A stretch of 64,000 nucleotides of DNA from Myxococcus xanthus. GTDB taxonomy: Bacteria; Myxococcota; Myxococcia; Myxococcales; Myxococcaceae. This document shows, in pieces, positions 1 through 8,936 of this stretch (its first letter is position 1; every line of letters starts with the position of its first letter). The DNA lies in contig NZ_JABFNS010000002.1 in NCBI RefSeq assembly GCF_013116825.1, forward strand, positions 101,336-165,335. The letters are read 5' to 3'. The position numbers and the translations under genes are program-made. The notes beneath the pieces were generated by a model. It was not told the DNA's origin. It saw only the letters and a list, made by a program, of their open reading frames with translations, and ran no database searches.

Positions 1-2
1 GC

Positions 3-404
3 GAGTCACGCGGCATCTGGGACGAGGAGCGCCTGGGACAGGTGCTGTCGAACCTGCTGGGCAACGCGCTTCAACACAGTCCGGAGGGGAGCGCGGTGCG
101 GGTGCGGCTGGCGGCGAAGGACTCGCTCTTCCAGCGCGTGGAGGTCCACAACGGTGGGCCGCCCATCCCCGAGTCGTTGCGCCCGCGGCTCTTCTCGCCG
201 TTCCACGGGGTGTCCCCCGCGCCGGGGCAGCCGAAGCCGAAGCACCAGGGCCTGGGGTTGGGGCTCTACATCGTGTCGCAAATCGTCACGGCGCACGGAG
301 GCTGGCTGGACGTGGCGTCGTCGGCGGACACGGGGACCTGCTTCTCGGTGACGCTGCCTCGCGTCACCCGGCCGCTGGGCGGGCCGCCAGGCAAGACTGC
401 CTGA
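3..404 (+). CDS. Sensor histidine kinase, C-terminal fragment (5' end outside window)
   Basis: This is the ATP-binding (HATPase_c) end of a two-component sensor kinase. The reading frame is already open at base 3 with no start in view, so the dimerisation/phosphoacceptor part lies upstream of the window. An N-box (NLLGNALQHS), a G1-like segment (VEVHNGGPPIPES) and a G2 glycine loop (GLGLGLYIV) appear in the usual order, followed by a typical closing strand (GTCFSVTLP). Such domains bind ATP and phosphorylate a His on the same or the partner subunit. The input domain, partner regulator and signal cannot be told from what is visible. The gene ends 21 bp from the stop of the convergent small gene at 426-743. 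Confidence 0.9.
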   Translation, partial: ESRGIWDEERLGQVLSNLLGNALQHSPEGSAVRVRLAAKDSLFQRVEVHNGGPPIPESLRPRLFSPFHGVSPAPGQPKPKHQGLGLGLYIVSQIVTAHGGWLDVASSADTGTCFSVTLPRVTRPLGGPPGKTA

Positions 405-425
405 GGCCCGGCCCGTGGCCTGCTG

Positions 426-743
426 CTAGCGCTGGCCGAACTTCACGGCGGCCTGCAGGCGGATGACGTCCGTCAGCGCGCCCGGGTCCACCAGCTCCAT
501 CGCCGCCTGCTGGGACAGGCCGGCGTAGCGGCGCTTGCGGTACTCCTCCTCGTCCTCCTCACCGCCGCCCTTGTCGCCCTTGTCGTCACCGCCGCCCTTC
601 CCGTCATCCGGGCGGAGGGACAGCGACTGCGCCGGGGACAGCCCCTTCTCGATGTGCACCGACGAGAGCGCGTCCGCGCGCAGGGAGGTGAACAGGCTGG
701 CCATGGAGAGGCAGAAGACGACGGCGACGGTGAGGTTCTTCAT
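426..743 (-). CDS. Small secreted acidic protein, unknown function
   Basis: A 105-residue product that I do not recognise. Residues 1-24 form a clear signal peptide (MKNLTVAVVFCLSMASLF then a small-residue cut region near ADA), so it is probably exported. The middle, about residues 45-70, is low-complexity Gly/Asp/Lys/Glu, followed by a basic RKRRY patch and a helical-looking C-terminus. There is a GGAG ribosome-binding site 6-7 bases before the ATG. It lies downstream of the cytochrome c gene on the same strand (53 bp gap) and could be cotranscribed with it. Third-position G/C use fits a real gene, but no domain is evident. Confidence 0.6.
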   Translation of the reverse strand: MKNLTVAVVFCLSMASLFTSLRADALSSVHIEKGLSPAQSLSLRPDDGKGGGDDKGDKGGGEEDEEEYRKRRYAGLSQQAAMELVDPGALTDVIRLQAAVKFGQR

Positions 744-795
744 GGGGGGGCTCCGTTTCTCTTGCGGGGGATGACGCGCGGCTTCGAACAGAAAT

Positions 796-1125
796 TCAAG
801 GGGCCGTCGGCGCCTTCATGGTGCGGATGTGTCCCACGAGTGCGTCAATCTGCGCTGGGGTAAGCTTGTCCTTGAAGGGCTTCATCTTGCTGTTCCGCGG
901 ATCGCCGTCAGCAATCACCCTGCGGATGTCGGCGTCCGTCCGGGACTGCTGCCAGGCGGGCCGGCTCATGTCGCCGATGGACTCCTTCTGGCCCATCTTC
1001 GTCTGCGCCTTGCCGTCATCGCCGTGACACACGGTGCACTTCGCCTTCCACATGTCGGCCACGGCGTCCGCGTGGGCGCCGGTGGCTCCACCCAGGCTCA
1101 GGACCAGGACCAGTCGCTTCATCAT
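796..1125 (-). CDS. Small periplasmic c-type cytochrome
   Basis: A 109-residue single-haem cytochrome c. A signal peptide (residues 1-19, ending near AHA) precedes the covalent haem motif C30-T-V-C33-H34. Met81 in NSKMKPFKD is the likely axial ligand, and the C-terminal helix (TPAQIDALVGHIRTM) is typical of small class I cytochromes and SoxX-like electron carriers. I chose the double-Met start at 1125 because a GAGGAG site sits 9 bases upstream and the signal peptide begins there; the frame stays open further upstream without a better start. It would carry electrons in the periplasm, with unknown partners. It lies downstream of the pilin cluster, with a hairpin between them suggesting separate transcription. 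Confidence 0.85.
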   Translation of the reverse strand: MMKRLVLVLSLGGATGAHADAVADMWKAKCTVCHGDDGKAQTKMGQKESIGDMSRPAWQQSRTDADIRRVIADGDPRNSKMKPFKDKLTPAQIDALVGHIRTMKAPTAP

Positions 1126-1152
1126 CGTCGGGGGCTCCTCGCGGACGGCACG

Positions 1153-1169
1153 CCGGGCCCTGGGCCCGG
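1153..1169 (-). terminator. GC-rich hairpin downstream of fimU
   Basis: A perfect 7-bp inverted repeat, CCGGGCC at 1153-1159 and GGCCCGG at 1163-1169, with a 3-nt loop. It lies about 60 bp past the fimU stop codon on the minus strand and before the cytochrome gene. There is no T-run, so it is a terminator by position and structure only. Confidence 0.45.
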
Positions 1170-1230
1170 GCCCCGAGCATACGCCGAAGGAGCCCGTTCG
1201 CACGCGCGACGGCGGCGGTGCGGACGCCGC

Positions 1231-1875
1231 CTACTGGCAGCCCGCCGTGGAGGCGTGCTTGTCACAATCCACGGGGCGTACGGCCGCCGTCAGGCCATCC
1301 GCCTGGAATACCAGCTCCGGTTTCCAGTCCGGCGCTTCGAGCGTCCCCCGGTTGCGCCGGAGGACGAGCCGCCCCTCCGGGGGCAGCGGGTCGTTCTGCT
1401 GGCACACCTTTCCGCCGGGCGCCGGCGGAGCCACGACGGGCGCGCCGGGGCCGGGGTCGCTCAGCCAGCACAGGCCCACCAACGGGGCCACGTCGAGCTT
1501 CGGCGGGATGACCAGCTCCGGCCCCAGCTCCGCGCATTCGCAGCCGCCCACGCCGCAGGCGTTCTCCTCGCACGCGGGGATGGGACACACCGAGCCCCAG
1601 GCGTCACTGCATGCCAGGGCCTCCCAGCGCATGCGCGTCACCTGGACGCCCTGCTCATCCATGACGCGCGTTCCCAGCCGCACGGGCTGGTGGGTCGCGC
1701 GTGCTTTCTGACGGGCCTCTTGCATCATCAGCACCAACTCGCGCTGCGCGGCGCTGAGTCGCTGGCGCTCCGTCATGCCCTGGAAGCTGGACACGGAGAG
1801 GGTGGCGAAGATGCCAATCAGGGCCACCACGACCATCACCTCCAGCAGCGTCATGCCTCGGTTGCGTGGCCCCAT
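1231..1875 (-). CDS. fimU: Type IV pilus minor pilin FimU/GspH-like
   Basis: A 214-residue minor pilin. The class III leader MGPRNRG is followed by MTLLEVMVVVALIGIFATL: the prepilin-peptidase Gly, a hydrophobic N-terminal helix and the conserved Glu5. The C-terminal region holds several Cys pairs (for example CSDAWGSVCPIPAC), expected for a disulfide-stabilised globular pilin domain. The chosen ATG at 1875 gives the normal short leader; the longer frame back to 1950 runs into pilW. It is the last gene of the pilX-pilY1-pilV-pilW-fimU operon, starting 1 bp after the pilW stop. By family knowledge, FimU/PilV/PilW/PilX with PilY1 form the priming complex and tip of type IVa pili. Confidence 0.87.
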   Translation of the reverse strand: MGPRNRGMTLLEVMVVVALIGIFATLSVSSFQGMTERQRLSAAQRELVLMMQEARQKARATHQPVRLGTRVMDEQGVQVTRMRWEALACSDAWGSVCPIPACEENACGVGGCECAELGPELVIPPKLDVAPLVGLCWLSDPGPGAPVVAPPAPGGKVCQQNDPLPPEGRLVLRRNRGTLEAPDWKPELVFQADGLTAAVRPVDCDKHASTAGCQ

Positions 1876-1876
1876 G

Positions 1877-3082
1877 TCAGCCCCCCGTTCCCACGAACGC
1901 GAAGTTGCGAGGCGCCAGGCGGATGACGCTGTGCCGGCGCTTGTAGCCATCCCGCGGGTTGCCGTCGTCGTCTCGCGCTCCGGGCGCTTCGTTCCCGGTC
2001 AGCTCGGCGCGCTGCGAGCGCGCGGTGATGGACAGCTCCACCACGCGAATGTGGCGCATCAGCTCGTCACCCGCGCTGCCCGGGCCGCGGTCCGGCGGAA
2101 CGGGCACGCCTGGGTCCCAGGCCCAGGCGATGTGCGCGGCGCAGGTGGCCTGGGTGCAGGTGGCCAGCGAGGGGCGCCCGGTCTCCGCGTCCGGGAAGAA
2201 GCGCACGGGGGCGCCGGGGAGCGCGTTGGGGGCATTCACGCCCAGCCGGACCTGCAACTGCTCGATGTCCTGGGACACCGCGGTGTAGGCCGCGGGCCCT
2301 ATGGGCCCATCCGCGTCCATCTCCAGCACGGGCGTGCCGCCGGGCCAGTTCACCCGGTAGCTGCGGCTGGTGAGCGGGAGCAGGTACATGCCTCCTTCGC
2401 GCGGTTCCCGTGTGCCGAGCCATGGCGACTCGGGAAGCGCCACGGCATCGGGATGGCAGTTGCCGTCGGCGGGCGCGGGCCGGCCTGGGATGGCGGGCGT
2501 CCACTCCACGCCTTCCGCCTCGAGGTCCGTCACCTGTCCCACGCAGGCCCAGCCCCGCTCGTCCTCCGTGCCCGGGAACACCACGGCGATGACCGCATTG
2601 TCCAGGAAGGCGGGCGGCGGGCCTCCGACGCACAGCGTGTCCTCGAACCAGGCCGCGGTCGCCGGCAAGGGACACTGCTCCAGCAGCACCATGCGCGCCG
2701 GGTCCGTCTCCCAGACCTCCAGGGCATCCGACAGCAGCGCGGCGTTGGGGGGCGGGACGAAGGAGGCGTCATCCGGGAAGGTGGCCCGGGGCCGGGCCCA
2801 CACGGCGTAGAACAGGTTCGCTTCGCCGGAGGGGAGCCGGCCGCCGGTGAGGGAGACGCTGCCAATGCCAGCGCCCGCCCGCTGCACGCCGAACGCCATC
2901 AGGTCACGCGCGGCCCGGCCCTTGTTCTGTGTCTCCATGAGGCGCTCCTCCAGGAGGCCCCGGCGCTGGAGGTGGACGCTCACGCCAATGGCGGCGGCGA
3001 GCACCACCATGGACATCGATGCGGCCACCATCAGCTCGATGAGCGTGAAGCCGCGCGGCGTCGTCGAACGAAGTCGCTTCAT
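1877..3082 (-). CDS. pilW: Type IV pilus minor pilin PilW
   Basis: A 401-residue minor pilin of the PilW type. After the basic leader MKRLRSTTPRG comes FTLIELMVAASMSMVVLAAA, with the peptidase Gly and Glu5. The large C-terminal part carries Cys residues and a final SITARSQRAEL region typical of PilW. The ATG at 3082 overlaps the pilV stop (ATGA), which fixes the start; a longer open frame to 3346 only shadows pilV. The product should be inserted in the inner membrane, processed by PilD, and build the pilus tip-priming complex with FimU, PilV, PilX and PilY1. Tight coupling implies cotranscription with pilV and fimU. Confidence 0.87.
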   Translation of the reverse strand: MKRLRSTTPRGFTLIELMVAASMSMVVLAAAIGVSVHLQRRGLLEERLMETQNKGRAARDLMAFGVQRAGAGIGSVSLTGGRLPSGEANLFYAVWARPRATFPDDASFVPPPNAALLSDALEVWETDPARMVLLEQCPLPATAAWFEDTLCVGGPPPAFLDNAVIAVVFPGTEDERGWACVGQVTDLEAEGVEWTPAIPGRPAPADGNCHPDAVALPESPWLGTREPREGGMYLLPLTSRSYRVNWPGGTPVLEMDADGPIGPAAYTAVSQDIEQLQVRLGVNAPNALPGAPVRFFPDAETGRPSLATCTQATCAAHIAWAWDPGVPVPPDRGPGSAGDELMRHIRVVELSITARSQRAELTGNEAPGARDDDGNPRDGYKRRHSVIRLAPRNFAFVGTGG

Positions 3083-3615
3083 GGCGCCATCCGGGTCTGC
3101 AGGGCCACCGCGCGGCGGGGCGCACCGGGCTCTTCCATCCAGCTCACGGTGACGCGGACGTTGACGACCTGGTGCAGGGCCAGGTTGCTGGCGTGGGGGA
3201 GCGGGATGGCGCGGCTCAGCGCGGGCTCGCCTGTCTCGGCGCCCTCGAAGGGTGGGTCCACGTCCAGCGTCAGCGTGTAGGCCATTTGCGGCGTCGCGCC
3301 CGGAAGGGGCGGCGCCTCCGCCATGCGGCCATTGGCGGACCACCACACGTCGCGCCTCGTGTTGTCGAGCTGCTTGATGTTGACGCAGGGGTCGTTCAGC
3401 GGCTCGCCCACGCAGCGGAGGTTGACCACGCGCTCCAGTTCCTGTTCGGCGATGAGGCTCGCCTGGCTCAGGTTGTTGTTGCGGCGGTTGTGACGGGACG
3501 CGGTGCCCAGCGTGAGCATGATGCCCAGGATGCCGAGCATGAGCACGGCGGCGGTGGCGATGGTCTCCAGGATGCTGAGGCCGCGCGGATGGGCGTGGAG
3601 CCTGCGCCGGTTCAT
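3079..3615 (-). CDS. pilV: Type IV pilus minor pilin PilV
   Basis: A 178-residue minor pilin. The leader MNRRRLHAHPRG is followed by LSILETIATAAVLMLGILGI, giving the prepilin cleavage site and Glu5. PilV-like proteins often have this SxLE variant and the following LGTASRHNRRNNNLSQA helix continuation. Two Cys (CVGEPLNDPC) can form a disulfide. Its start overlaps the end of pilY1 by 4 bp and its stop overlaps pilW by 3 bp, so the three genes are translationally coupled. It should act in pilus assembly as part of the minor-pilin/PilY1 complex. Confidence 0.87.
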   Translation of the reverse strand: MNRRRLHAHPRGLSILETIATAAVLMLGILGIMLTLGTASRHNRRNNNLSQASLIAEQELERVVNLRCVGEPLNDPCVNIKQLDNTRRDVWWSANGRMAEAPPLPGATPQMAYTLTLDVDPPFEGAETGEPALSRAIPLPHASNLALHQVVNVRVTVSWMEEPGAPRRAVALQTRMAP

Positions 3616-6600
3616 GGCACCACCTCCTGGACGCGTGAGCCGGACTGCACGTCCCAGATGAGGACCCGGGAGCTGCTTCGCGGCGACTCCGAGGTGGGGT
3701 TGTTGTACGTCCCGCTTCCCAGCGCGCGCACCTGTCCGTTCTTCACGATGAGCAGGTGATTGTCATAGAGCACGGGCGCGTGCGTGCCGTGGCCGTCGAT
3801 GGGGGTGTCGTTGCCCGCGAGCGCATTGCCCGAGGTGCTGTAGGCGTAGACCCTGCCGCTGGTGGTGCTGTCCAGGTCGCAGGCGCTGGCGGCGCGGCCC
3901 ACGGCGCTGGTGGTGAAGACGCCATCCTGGGTGGTGGAGACGCCGCCCCAGACGACCTGGCCCTCGCCCAGCTCGCGTGTCCATGAGAGGTGCGCGGGGC
4001 AGTTGGCGCCTGGACGCGTGGCGGGCACCGGGTCGCGGTCCTCGAAGGCCATCAGGTGATAGCGGGGCCGCGGGTTGGCGGTGTCGTCCGGCTCGTTGGC
4101 GATGTCCGGGTTGTTGGCGGTGCCGAAGTACAGCCGTACCCGGCGGGAGCCGCTGTCAGGCACCACCGACGCGGAGATGGTGGAGTAGATGCGCTGGCTG
4201 GTGGGGTTGCGGATGCCGGGCACGGCCTGCGCGTCCGCGACGACACAGGAGGCCAGCACCTTGCCCAGCGGCGTGTTCGTCCCGGTGTTCGAGTAGGTGG
4301 GGTTGATGCGGTAGATCTTCCCCGAGGTGGATGGGACGTAGATGACGTCGACGTTGCCGTCGCCATTCACGTCCAGCGGGATGGGCTCTCCGCCGATGCC
4401 TTCATTCACATCCGCGGTGGTGCCCAGCGTGACGACGCCCGCCAGCCGCGCCTTCGCGCTGTTGCCCGTCACCTGCGCGGGCAGGCCCGTCTTGAGGTCC
4501 ATCAGGTAGACGGTGCCCACCGTGCCGGACTCAGGCGAATAGTCCGTGCCGAACATGGACACCCACTTCTTGCCGCCCGCCTGGCCGAAGTCCATGCGCA
4601 CCAGAGAGGGTGCATGGCGCGAACCGCGTGTGTCGGGCTTGGGCGTGGCGCCGGTGAAGAGCGCCGGCAGCGGGTTGCAGCCGTTGCCGGTGCTGGTGCA
4701 CGGAATGCCCGCTGACGTGAAGCGGTCCCGCTTCATGTCGAACTCCCACAGGGGCGTGGGGTAGCTCGGGTCCGTGGGGTTGGTGACGTCGAGCGCGAAG
4801 AAGATGCTCTGCTTGGGGCCCGTGGCGCTGGCCAGCACCGTCTTCGCGCCCTCGTTCCGGGCGGGGCGGGGGCGCCAGGCCTCGTCGGTCTCCCGAGGGT
4901 CGTGGCCGGTGTCCGGGCGGTAGTCGTCGCTCCGCAGGTCCACGTCCGCCACGGAGGGCGTGGCGTCCATCGTGGCGCGCTCGGTGGAGTACGCGTCGTT
5001 GGCGCGGCGGTAGTTCTCCACGTAGTAGGGCAGCATCTTGAAGGGCAGGTAGGCGAACAGCTCGTTGCCCGCGCCGTAGTCCTGGCCACTGGCGCAGCTG
5101 CCGGCGCGGCCGAAGTAGCCTTGGTACTCCACGCGGCCTGGCGTGCAGGGGTCATCCCCCGTGCGGAAGTAGCCCGTGCCCAGCGCGTGGAGGTACCCCT
5201 GCGTGGTGCCCACGTACGTCACCGTGGGGCGGCCCGTGTTGGCCGCGCTGAAGTTCTCCGTGAACTTCCGGCGCTCCGCGTCCAGGTTGCGGCCTTCGAG
5301 CAGCCACGCCGGCACGTTGGGCGGCCCGATGACGGCCGCCGTGGACAGGTTGACGCCGCCCAGCGGCCAGGTCCGCATCCGGTTGCGGATGACCGGGGAC
5401 TGGCGGTCCTCCCAGCCGTAGAGCCAGTCGCGCAGCGCCACGCGGTCATCCGCGGTGCAGCCGTTGCGGCCGTCCAGGTCATACAAGTAGACGCTGCCGT
5501 TGCGGCGGGTGCAGTAGGTGTCGGGGAAGACGGGGCTGGTGGTGTTGGTGCGCGCCATCAGGTCCTTCACGTCGATGGCCTGCTGGTTCACCGGATTGAG
5601 CGTGACGAGCCTGCGCGTGTCGAGCGGCTCGCCGGGACGGGTCTCCAGCGTGCGCATCAGGTCGCGCATCCACTTGCCGGAGTCCCAGACCTCCTGGGTG
5701 GGCTCATAGGGCGCCAGCGTTGCGGGCTCGTAGAGCTTCTTCAGGTAGATGTGGCCCCGGTCGATGGTGTCCGGACGGTGGTCGTAGGTGCGGATGGAGA
5801 CCTGGTCCACGCCTCCGTCCGCGACCCAGGCGCGCCCGGGCGTTTCATAGACGCCGTGGATGACGGCGTTGGCCATGGGGATGAGCGACGCGCGGCCGTA
5901 TTCACCGCTGCGCTGCGCTTTGTAGGAGACGTTGATGTTGTGGATGGTGGGCTGGCAGGACTCACCCGGGCTCTCCAGCACCGCGCGCCAGCACAACTGT
6001 GTTCCCACGCGGCCCTGCTCCAGGAAGTCCTGCAGGACGGCCGTCTCATTGCGCACGCCACCGTCACTGTCCGGGATGGGGACCCGGAGCCAGTTCGGAT
6101 TGTCGTTGAGGACGTACGTGGGATTGGAGGTGTTGCAGGGCTCCTGGCAGACCTTGCAGTCCAGCGCCACCTCATAGCGGATGTCCGGCCTGCGCTGGCC
6201 CGTGCCGCCGTCCGGCAGCTTGACGGAGAGCGAGCAGGGCGCGACGCCGCCGCCATCCGCCGCGTAGTAGGGCTGGTCCTCCACGGTGAACGTCACCTCG
6301 GTGATGGTGAAGTCCAGGGAGATGTCCGGAGAGATGTCCGACACCACGTCGGAGCGGTAGGAGCCGTTGTTCTGTTTGTTGATGAGGATGACGATGTCGC
6401 TGTACGTGCGGTCGCCGCCCGCGTTCTGGTCTTCCCATCCCAGAATCCAGACCAGGGGGTTGTCACGCGGCGCGCCCACAATCGTGTGCGCCGCGCGGCG
6501 GTTCACGGAGGGGACATCCTGCGTCTGGTCGAACGGGAAGACGACGCCGCCATAGGCCGGGTCGTTCTCCAGCCGGGGGTACACCATGGGATTCAGCCAG

Positions 6601-7982
6601 TCAGTGCGGAGGTTCTTCTGTCTCACCACGAGCGGGTCGCTGCCCTGGTGCAGGTCCATGTTGAGCGGCGTCTTGGTGAAGAAGACGTTGATGTCGCCGT
6701 GCATCCACAGGTCGCACTGCACCTGGCGCCCATCCATCGTCGGACGGGTGATGAAGCACGAGTCCGTGGCCGGGCCGTACACCTGCTCCACGTAGGTGAC
6801 GAGGAAGAAGACGATTTCACGCCGGCCCGCGAGTCGTCCCATGGGGACGACCTGGTCCTCGGCCTTGGTGATGGCGGCGGTCGTGCTCTTGCCGGTGATG
6901 AGGCGGCCCGCGCTGTCGAACGCGCTGGCCTTGTAGTCAGGGATGCCGTCCGCCTCACCGGATTTGTCCCAGGCCGTGCCGGTGCGCATGAACTGGCCGG
7001 CGGCGTCGAGCGTCCAGCCCTGCCGCGGCGCGAAGCACTCCGCCGATTCCGATTCGTGGCACGACGTCTCGTCGTCGTCCGTGGAGAGGAAGACGAGGTT
7101 GCCGATGCCTCTGTTCCCGTTGAGGGCATGGCGGGGCTCCAGCAGGTTGGGGATGTGTGGGAACAAGCCCTGGTCGCTGAAGTACGTGTCGATGATGCCG
7201 GAGGTGACAGCGCTCGGCCTCAGGTTGTCGCGTCCGTGGTACGGGTCATACACGAGCAGGTCTGCCGTGAAATCGCGCACCGCGCGGCCCACCACGCCGC
7301 CAGTCGAGGGCCGGTTGGGGTAGTCCGCGCGCCCTTGCCACCTTCGAGGGCCCGTCCCGGCGGTGTAGTGGCTGCCGGCGTTGCACGGGCCCATCAGCAG
7401 GTCGGGCTCTCGCAGCGTCACCGTCCCCGCGTCGCCCCAGCGCCGGTGGATGAACGTCTGGTTGGGACAGCGGGGTGCCACGCCGATGTAGCGCGCGGGG
7501 TTGAGGTTGTAGAGGTCCTCGTGGAAGTCGGGCACGCCGTTGTTGTTCTTGTCCAGCAGCCGGTCGTCATCGGAGTTCTCTCGCGTGCCGTTGTCGTCGA
7601 TGTACTCGGCGTCGATGAGCTCGTCGTAATAGAACCAGCCCAGCGTGCTGGAGGCGCCGCTGCCCGCGCGGTCATCGACGATGAGCGCGGTGAGCTCCTG
7701 CTCGAAGGGCAGGATGATTTTCTCCGGGTCCAGGACGTTGAGGTTGGTGTTGAGCCGCAGCTTGGGCGGGTTGTCATCCGTGACGATGATGGCGCTGGGG
7801 ATGCCCGCGTCCCTGCTGAAGTCGGGTTGCTTGTCCTGGTCCGTGGTGTCGATGCACAGCGCGAGGCTGCTGGCGCCGCCATCCGTGCCGCCACTGCCCG
7901 TGCCGCCGCCGGGACTTTGGGCGAGCACGGCTCCCGCGGCGGCCACGGCCACCGCGGCCATCCAGGTTCGAGTCCAGCGCAT
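3612..7982 (-). CDS. pilY1: PilY1-type pilus tip adhesin
   Basis: A 1456-residue secreted protein with a signal peptide (residues 1-21, MRWTRTWMAAVAVAAAGAVLA). The C-terminal third has the PilY1/PilC beta-propeller signature, including quinoprotein-like strands such as SGKIYRINPTYS. A calcium-binding loop DVNGDGNVD is at residues 1204-1212, matching the site that controls pilus extension/retraction in Pseudomonas PilY1. The long N-terminal region is Cys- and Asp-rich and unique; I see no DxSxS MIDAS, so it may lack the von Willebrand A domain of some PilY1 proteins. With the four neighbouring minor pilins it should prime pilus assembly and sit at the tip. A GGGGGGA site lies just before the ATG, and a hairpin precedes it (7995-8018). 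Confidence 0.9.
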   Translation of the reverse strand: MRWTRTWMAAVAVAAAGAVLAQSPGGGTGSGGTDGGASSLALCIDTTDQDKQPDFSRDAGIPSAIIVTDDNPPKLRLNTNLNVLDPEKIILPFEQELTALIVDDRAGSGASSTLGWFYYDELIDAEYIDDNGTRENSDDDRLLDKNNNGVPDFHEDLYNLNPARYIGVAPRCPNQTFIHRRWGDAGTVTLREPDLLMGPCNAGSHYTAGTGPRRWQGRADYPNRPSTGGVVGRAVRDFTADLLVYDPYHGRDNLRPSAVTSGIIDTYFSDQGLFPHIPNLLEPRHALNGNRGIGNLVFLSTDDDETSCHESESAECFAPRQGWTLDAAGQFMRTGTAWDKSGEADGIPDYKASAFDSAGRLITGKSTTAAITKAEDQVVPMGRLAGRREIVFFLVTYVEQVYGPATDSCFITRPTMDGRQVQCDLWMHGDINVFFTKTPLNMDLHQGSDPLVVRQKNLRTDWLNPMVYPRLENDPAYGGVVFPFDQTQDVPSVNRRAAHTIVGAPRDNPLVWILGWEDQNAGGDRTYSDIVILINKQNNGSYRSDVVSDISPDISLDFTITEVTFTVEDQPYYAADGGGVAPCSLSVKLPDGGTGQRRPDIRYEVALDCKVCQEPCNTSNPTYVLNDNPNWLRVPIPDSDGGVRNETAVLQDFLEQGRVGTQLCWRAVLESPGESCQPTIHNINVSYKAQRSGEYGRASLIPMANAVIHGVYETPGRAWVADGGVDQVSIRTYDHRPDTIDRGHIYLKKLYEPATLAPYEPTQEVWDSGKWMRDLMRTLETRPGEPLDTRRLVTLNPVNQQAIDVKDLMARTNTTSPVFPDTYCTRRNGSVYLYDLDGRNGCTADDRVALRDWLYGWEDRQSPVIRNRMRTWPLGGVNLSTAAVIGPPNVPAWLLEGRNLDAERRKFTENFSAANTGRPTVTYVGTTQGYLHALGTGYFRTGDDPCTPGRVEYQGYFGRAGSCASGQDYGAGNELFAYLPFKMLPYYVENYRRANDAYSTERATMDATPSVADVDLRSDDYRPDTGHDPRETDEAWRPRPARNEGAKTVLASATGPKQSIFFALDVTNPTDPSYPTPLWEFDMKRDRFTSAGIPCTSTGNGCNPLPALFTGATPKPDTRGSRHAPSLVRMDFGQAGGKKWVSMFGTDYSPESGTVGTVYLMDLKTGLPAQVTGNSAKARLAGVVTLGTTADVNEGIGGEPIPLDVNGDGNVDVIYVPSTSGKIYRINPTYSNTGTNTPLGKVLASCVVADAQAVPGIRNPTSQRIYSTISASVVPDSGSRRVRLYFGTANNPDIANEPDDTANPRPRYHLMAFEDRDPVPATRPGANCPAHLSWTRELGEGQVVWGGVSTTQDGVFTTSAVGRAASACDLDSTTSGRVYAYSTSGNALAGNDTPIDGHGTHAPVLYDNHLLIVKNGQVRALGSGTYNNPTSESPRSSSRVLIWDVQSGSRVQEVVP

Positions 7983-7994
7983 GATGTCCCCCCT

Positions 7995-8018
7995 GGCGGC
8001 CGGTGCTTCAGGGCCGCC
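7995..8018 (-). promoter_or_regulatory. Hairpin between pilX and pilY1
   Basis: A 7-bp inverted repeat, GGCGGCC at 7995-8001 and GGCCGCC at 8012-8018, with a 10-nt loop, in the 75-bp pilX-pilY1 gap directly upstream of the pilY1 ribosome-binding site. It could trim or attenuate the transcript or affect pilY1 translation. This is inferred from position only. Confidence 0.35.
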
Positions 8019-8057
8019 CGATTCAGGTGCAACGGATTGCGGTCGAAGGCTTGGGAA

Positions 8058-8777
8058 TCAGAATGTCGGAAGGCCGCTGCTGGAGGTGCCGGTGCCCCGG
8101 CAGCCCATCTTCGTGCCGTAGCTGCACGCGAGCCCTCCCCGGGTGCTGCTGTGCTCCAGGAGTGAGCGGACGATGGTGCGGTAGGGGAGGCCCGGGCCCG
8201 GGGGTTGGACCTCGCCCACCGACACCAGCCAGATGCGGCCGTTGGCGTCCGCGTTGCGGTCGGCGTCGTCGTCGTCCTCCACGACGAAGACGCGGAAGGA
8301 GACGCTGCGCGCCTCCGGGTAGGCGCGGATGGGCTCGCCCGCCGCGTCGTTGATTTCGACGGAGGCGCCCGGCACGGTGTCGTCGATGGCCGTGCCACGC
8401 GCCAGCGTGTACGGCGTCTGGGGAATGAGTTCGCGCCAGGGCACGCCGCCCGTGGCGACGTCGGGCAGGCCCTGCTCGGCCACGACCTGCAGGCGCTGCA
8501 GGACGTCCTGGCTGTAGCTGCCAATGCCTCCCGCGACGGGGTTGTTCATCATCGCCAGGACGACGGCGCGCCCTTCGGCCATGCCCGCCTCGGCGGCGAA
8601 GAGGGCCTCTCGCGAGCGGCGCTCATGGGATTGGAGCGTGCTCTCCGTGGTCACCGCGCGGAGGGACACGAGCACGCCCGCGGTGACGAGCGCGATGAGG
8701 CCCAGCGCCAGCAGCAGGGTGAATCCTCTCCGCGCGCCAGAGGCGTGTGCGGACTTGCGGGTCGGATGACAGCGCAC
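8058..8777 (-). CDS. pilX: Type IV pilus minor pilin PilX
   Basis: A 239-residue protein and the first gene of the minor-pilin operon. After a 17-residue basic leader (ending ARRG) it has the hydrophobic helix FTLLLALGLIALVTAGVLVS. Position 5 is Leu rather than Glu, as is usual for PilX/GspK-type pilins. The segment SHERRSREALFAAEAGMAEGRAV is the hallmark of PilX (PilX_N family) proteins. It should work with PilY1, PilV, PilW and FimU as a membrane-anchored priming complex for type IVa pili. The upstream 264 bp hold the likely operon promoter and an inverted repeat. Confidence 0.86.
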   Translation of the reverse strand: MRCHPTRKSAHASGARRGFTLLLALGLIALVTAGVLVSLRAVTTESTLQSHERRSREALFAAEAGMAEGRAVVLAMMNNPVAGGIGSYSQDVLQRLQVVAEQGLPDVATGGVPWRELIPQTPYTLARGTAIDDTVPGASVEINDAAGEPIRAYPEARSVSFRVFVVEDDDDADRNADANGRIWLVSVGEVQPPGPGLPYRTIVRSLLEHSSTRGGLACSYGTKMGCRGTGTSSSGLPTF

Positions 8778-8936
8778 CGGGGACTCCTTGCCCTGAAGGG
8801 CAGCAGGGAAGCGCAGGTGTCTGTCTCAGCAATCCTCAGGCCCGCGCTCGCGGTGCAGCCATGTCAATGCATCCAGCCGCTTGGCCAAGGCCCTGGGTAA
8901 AGCCTGACACGGAGTCACACGACACGGATTGCGGAC

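Noticed and set aside
4902..8165. 1087-residue plus-strand open frame opposite pilY1
   Set aside because: It is antisense to a strongly supported gene; long stop-free antisense frames are expected at this GC content, and the translation is Arg/Val/Ala-rich without domains.
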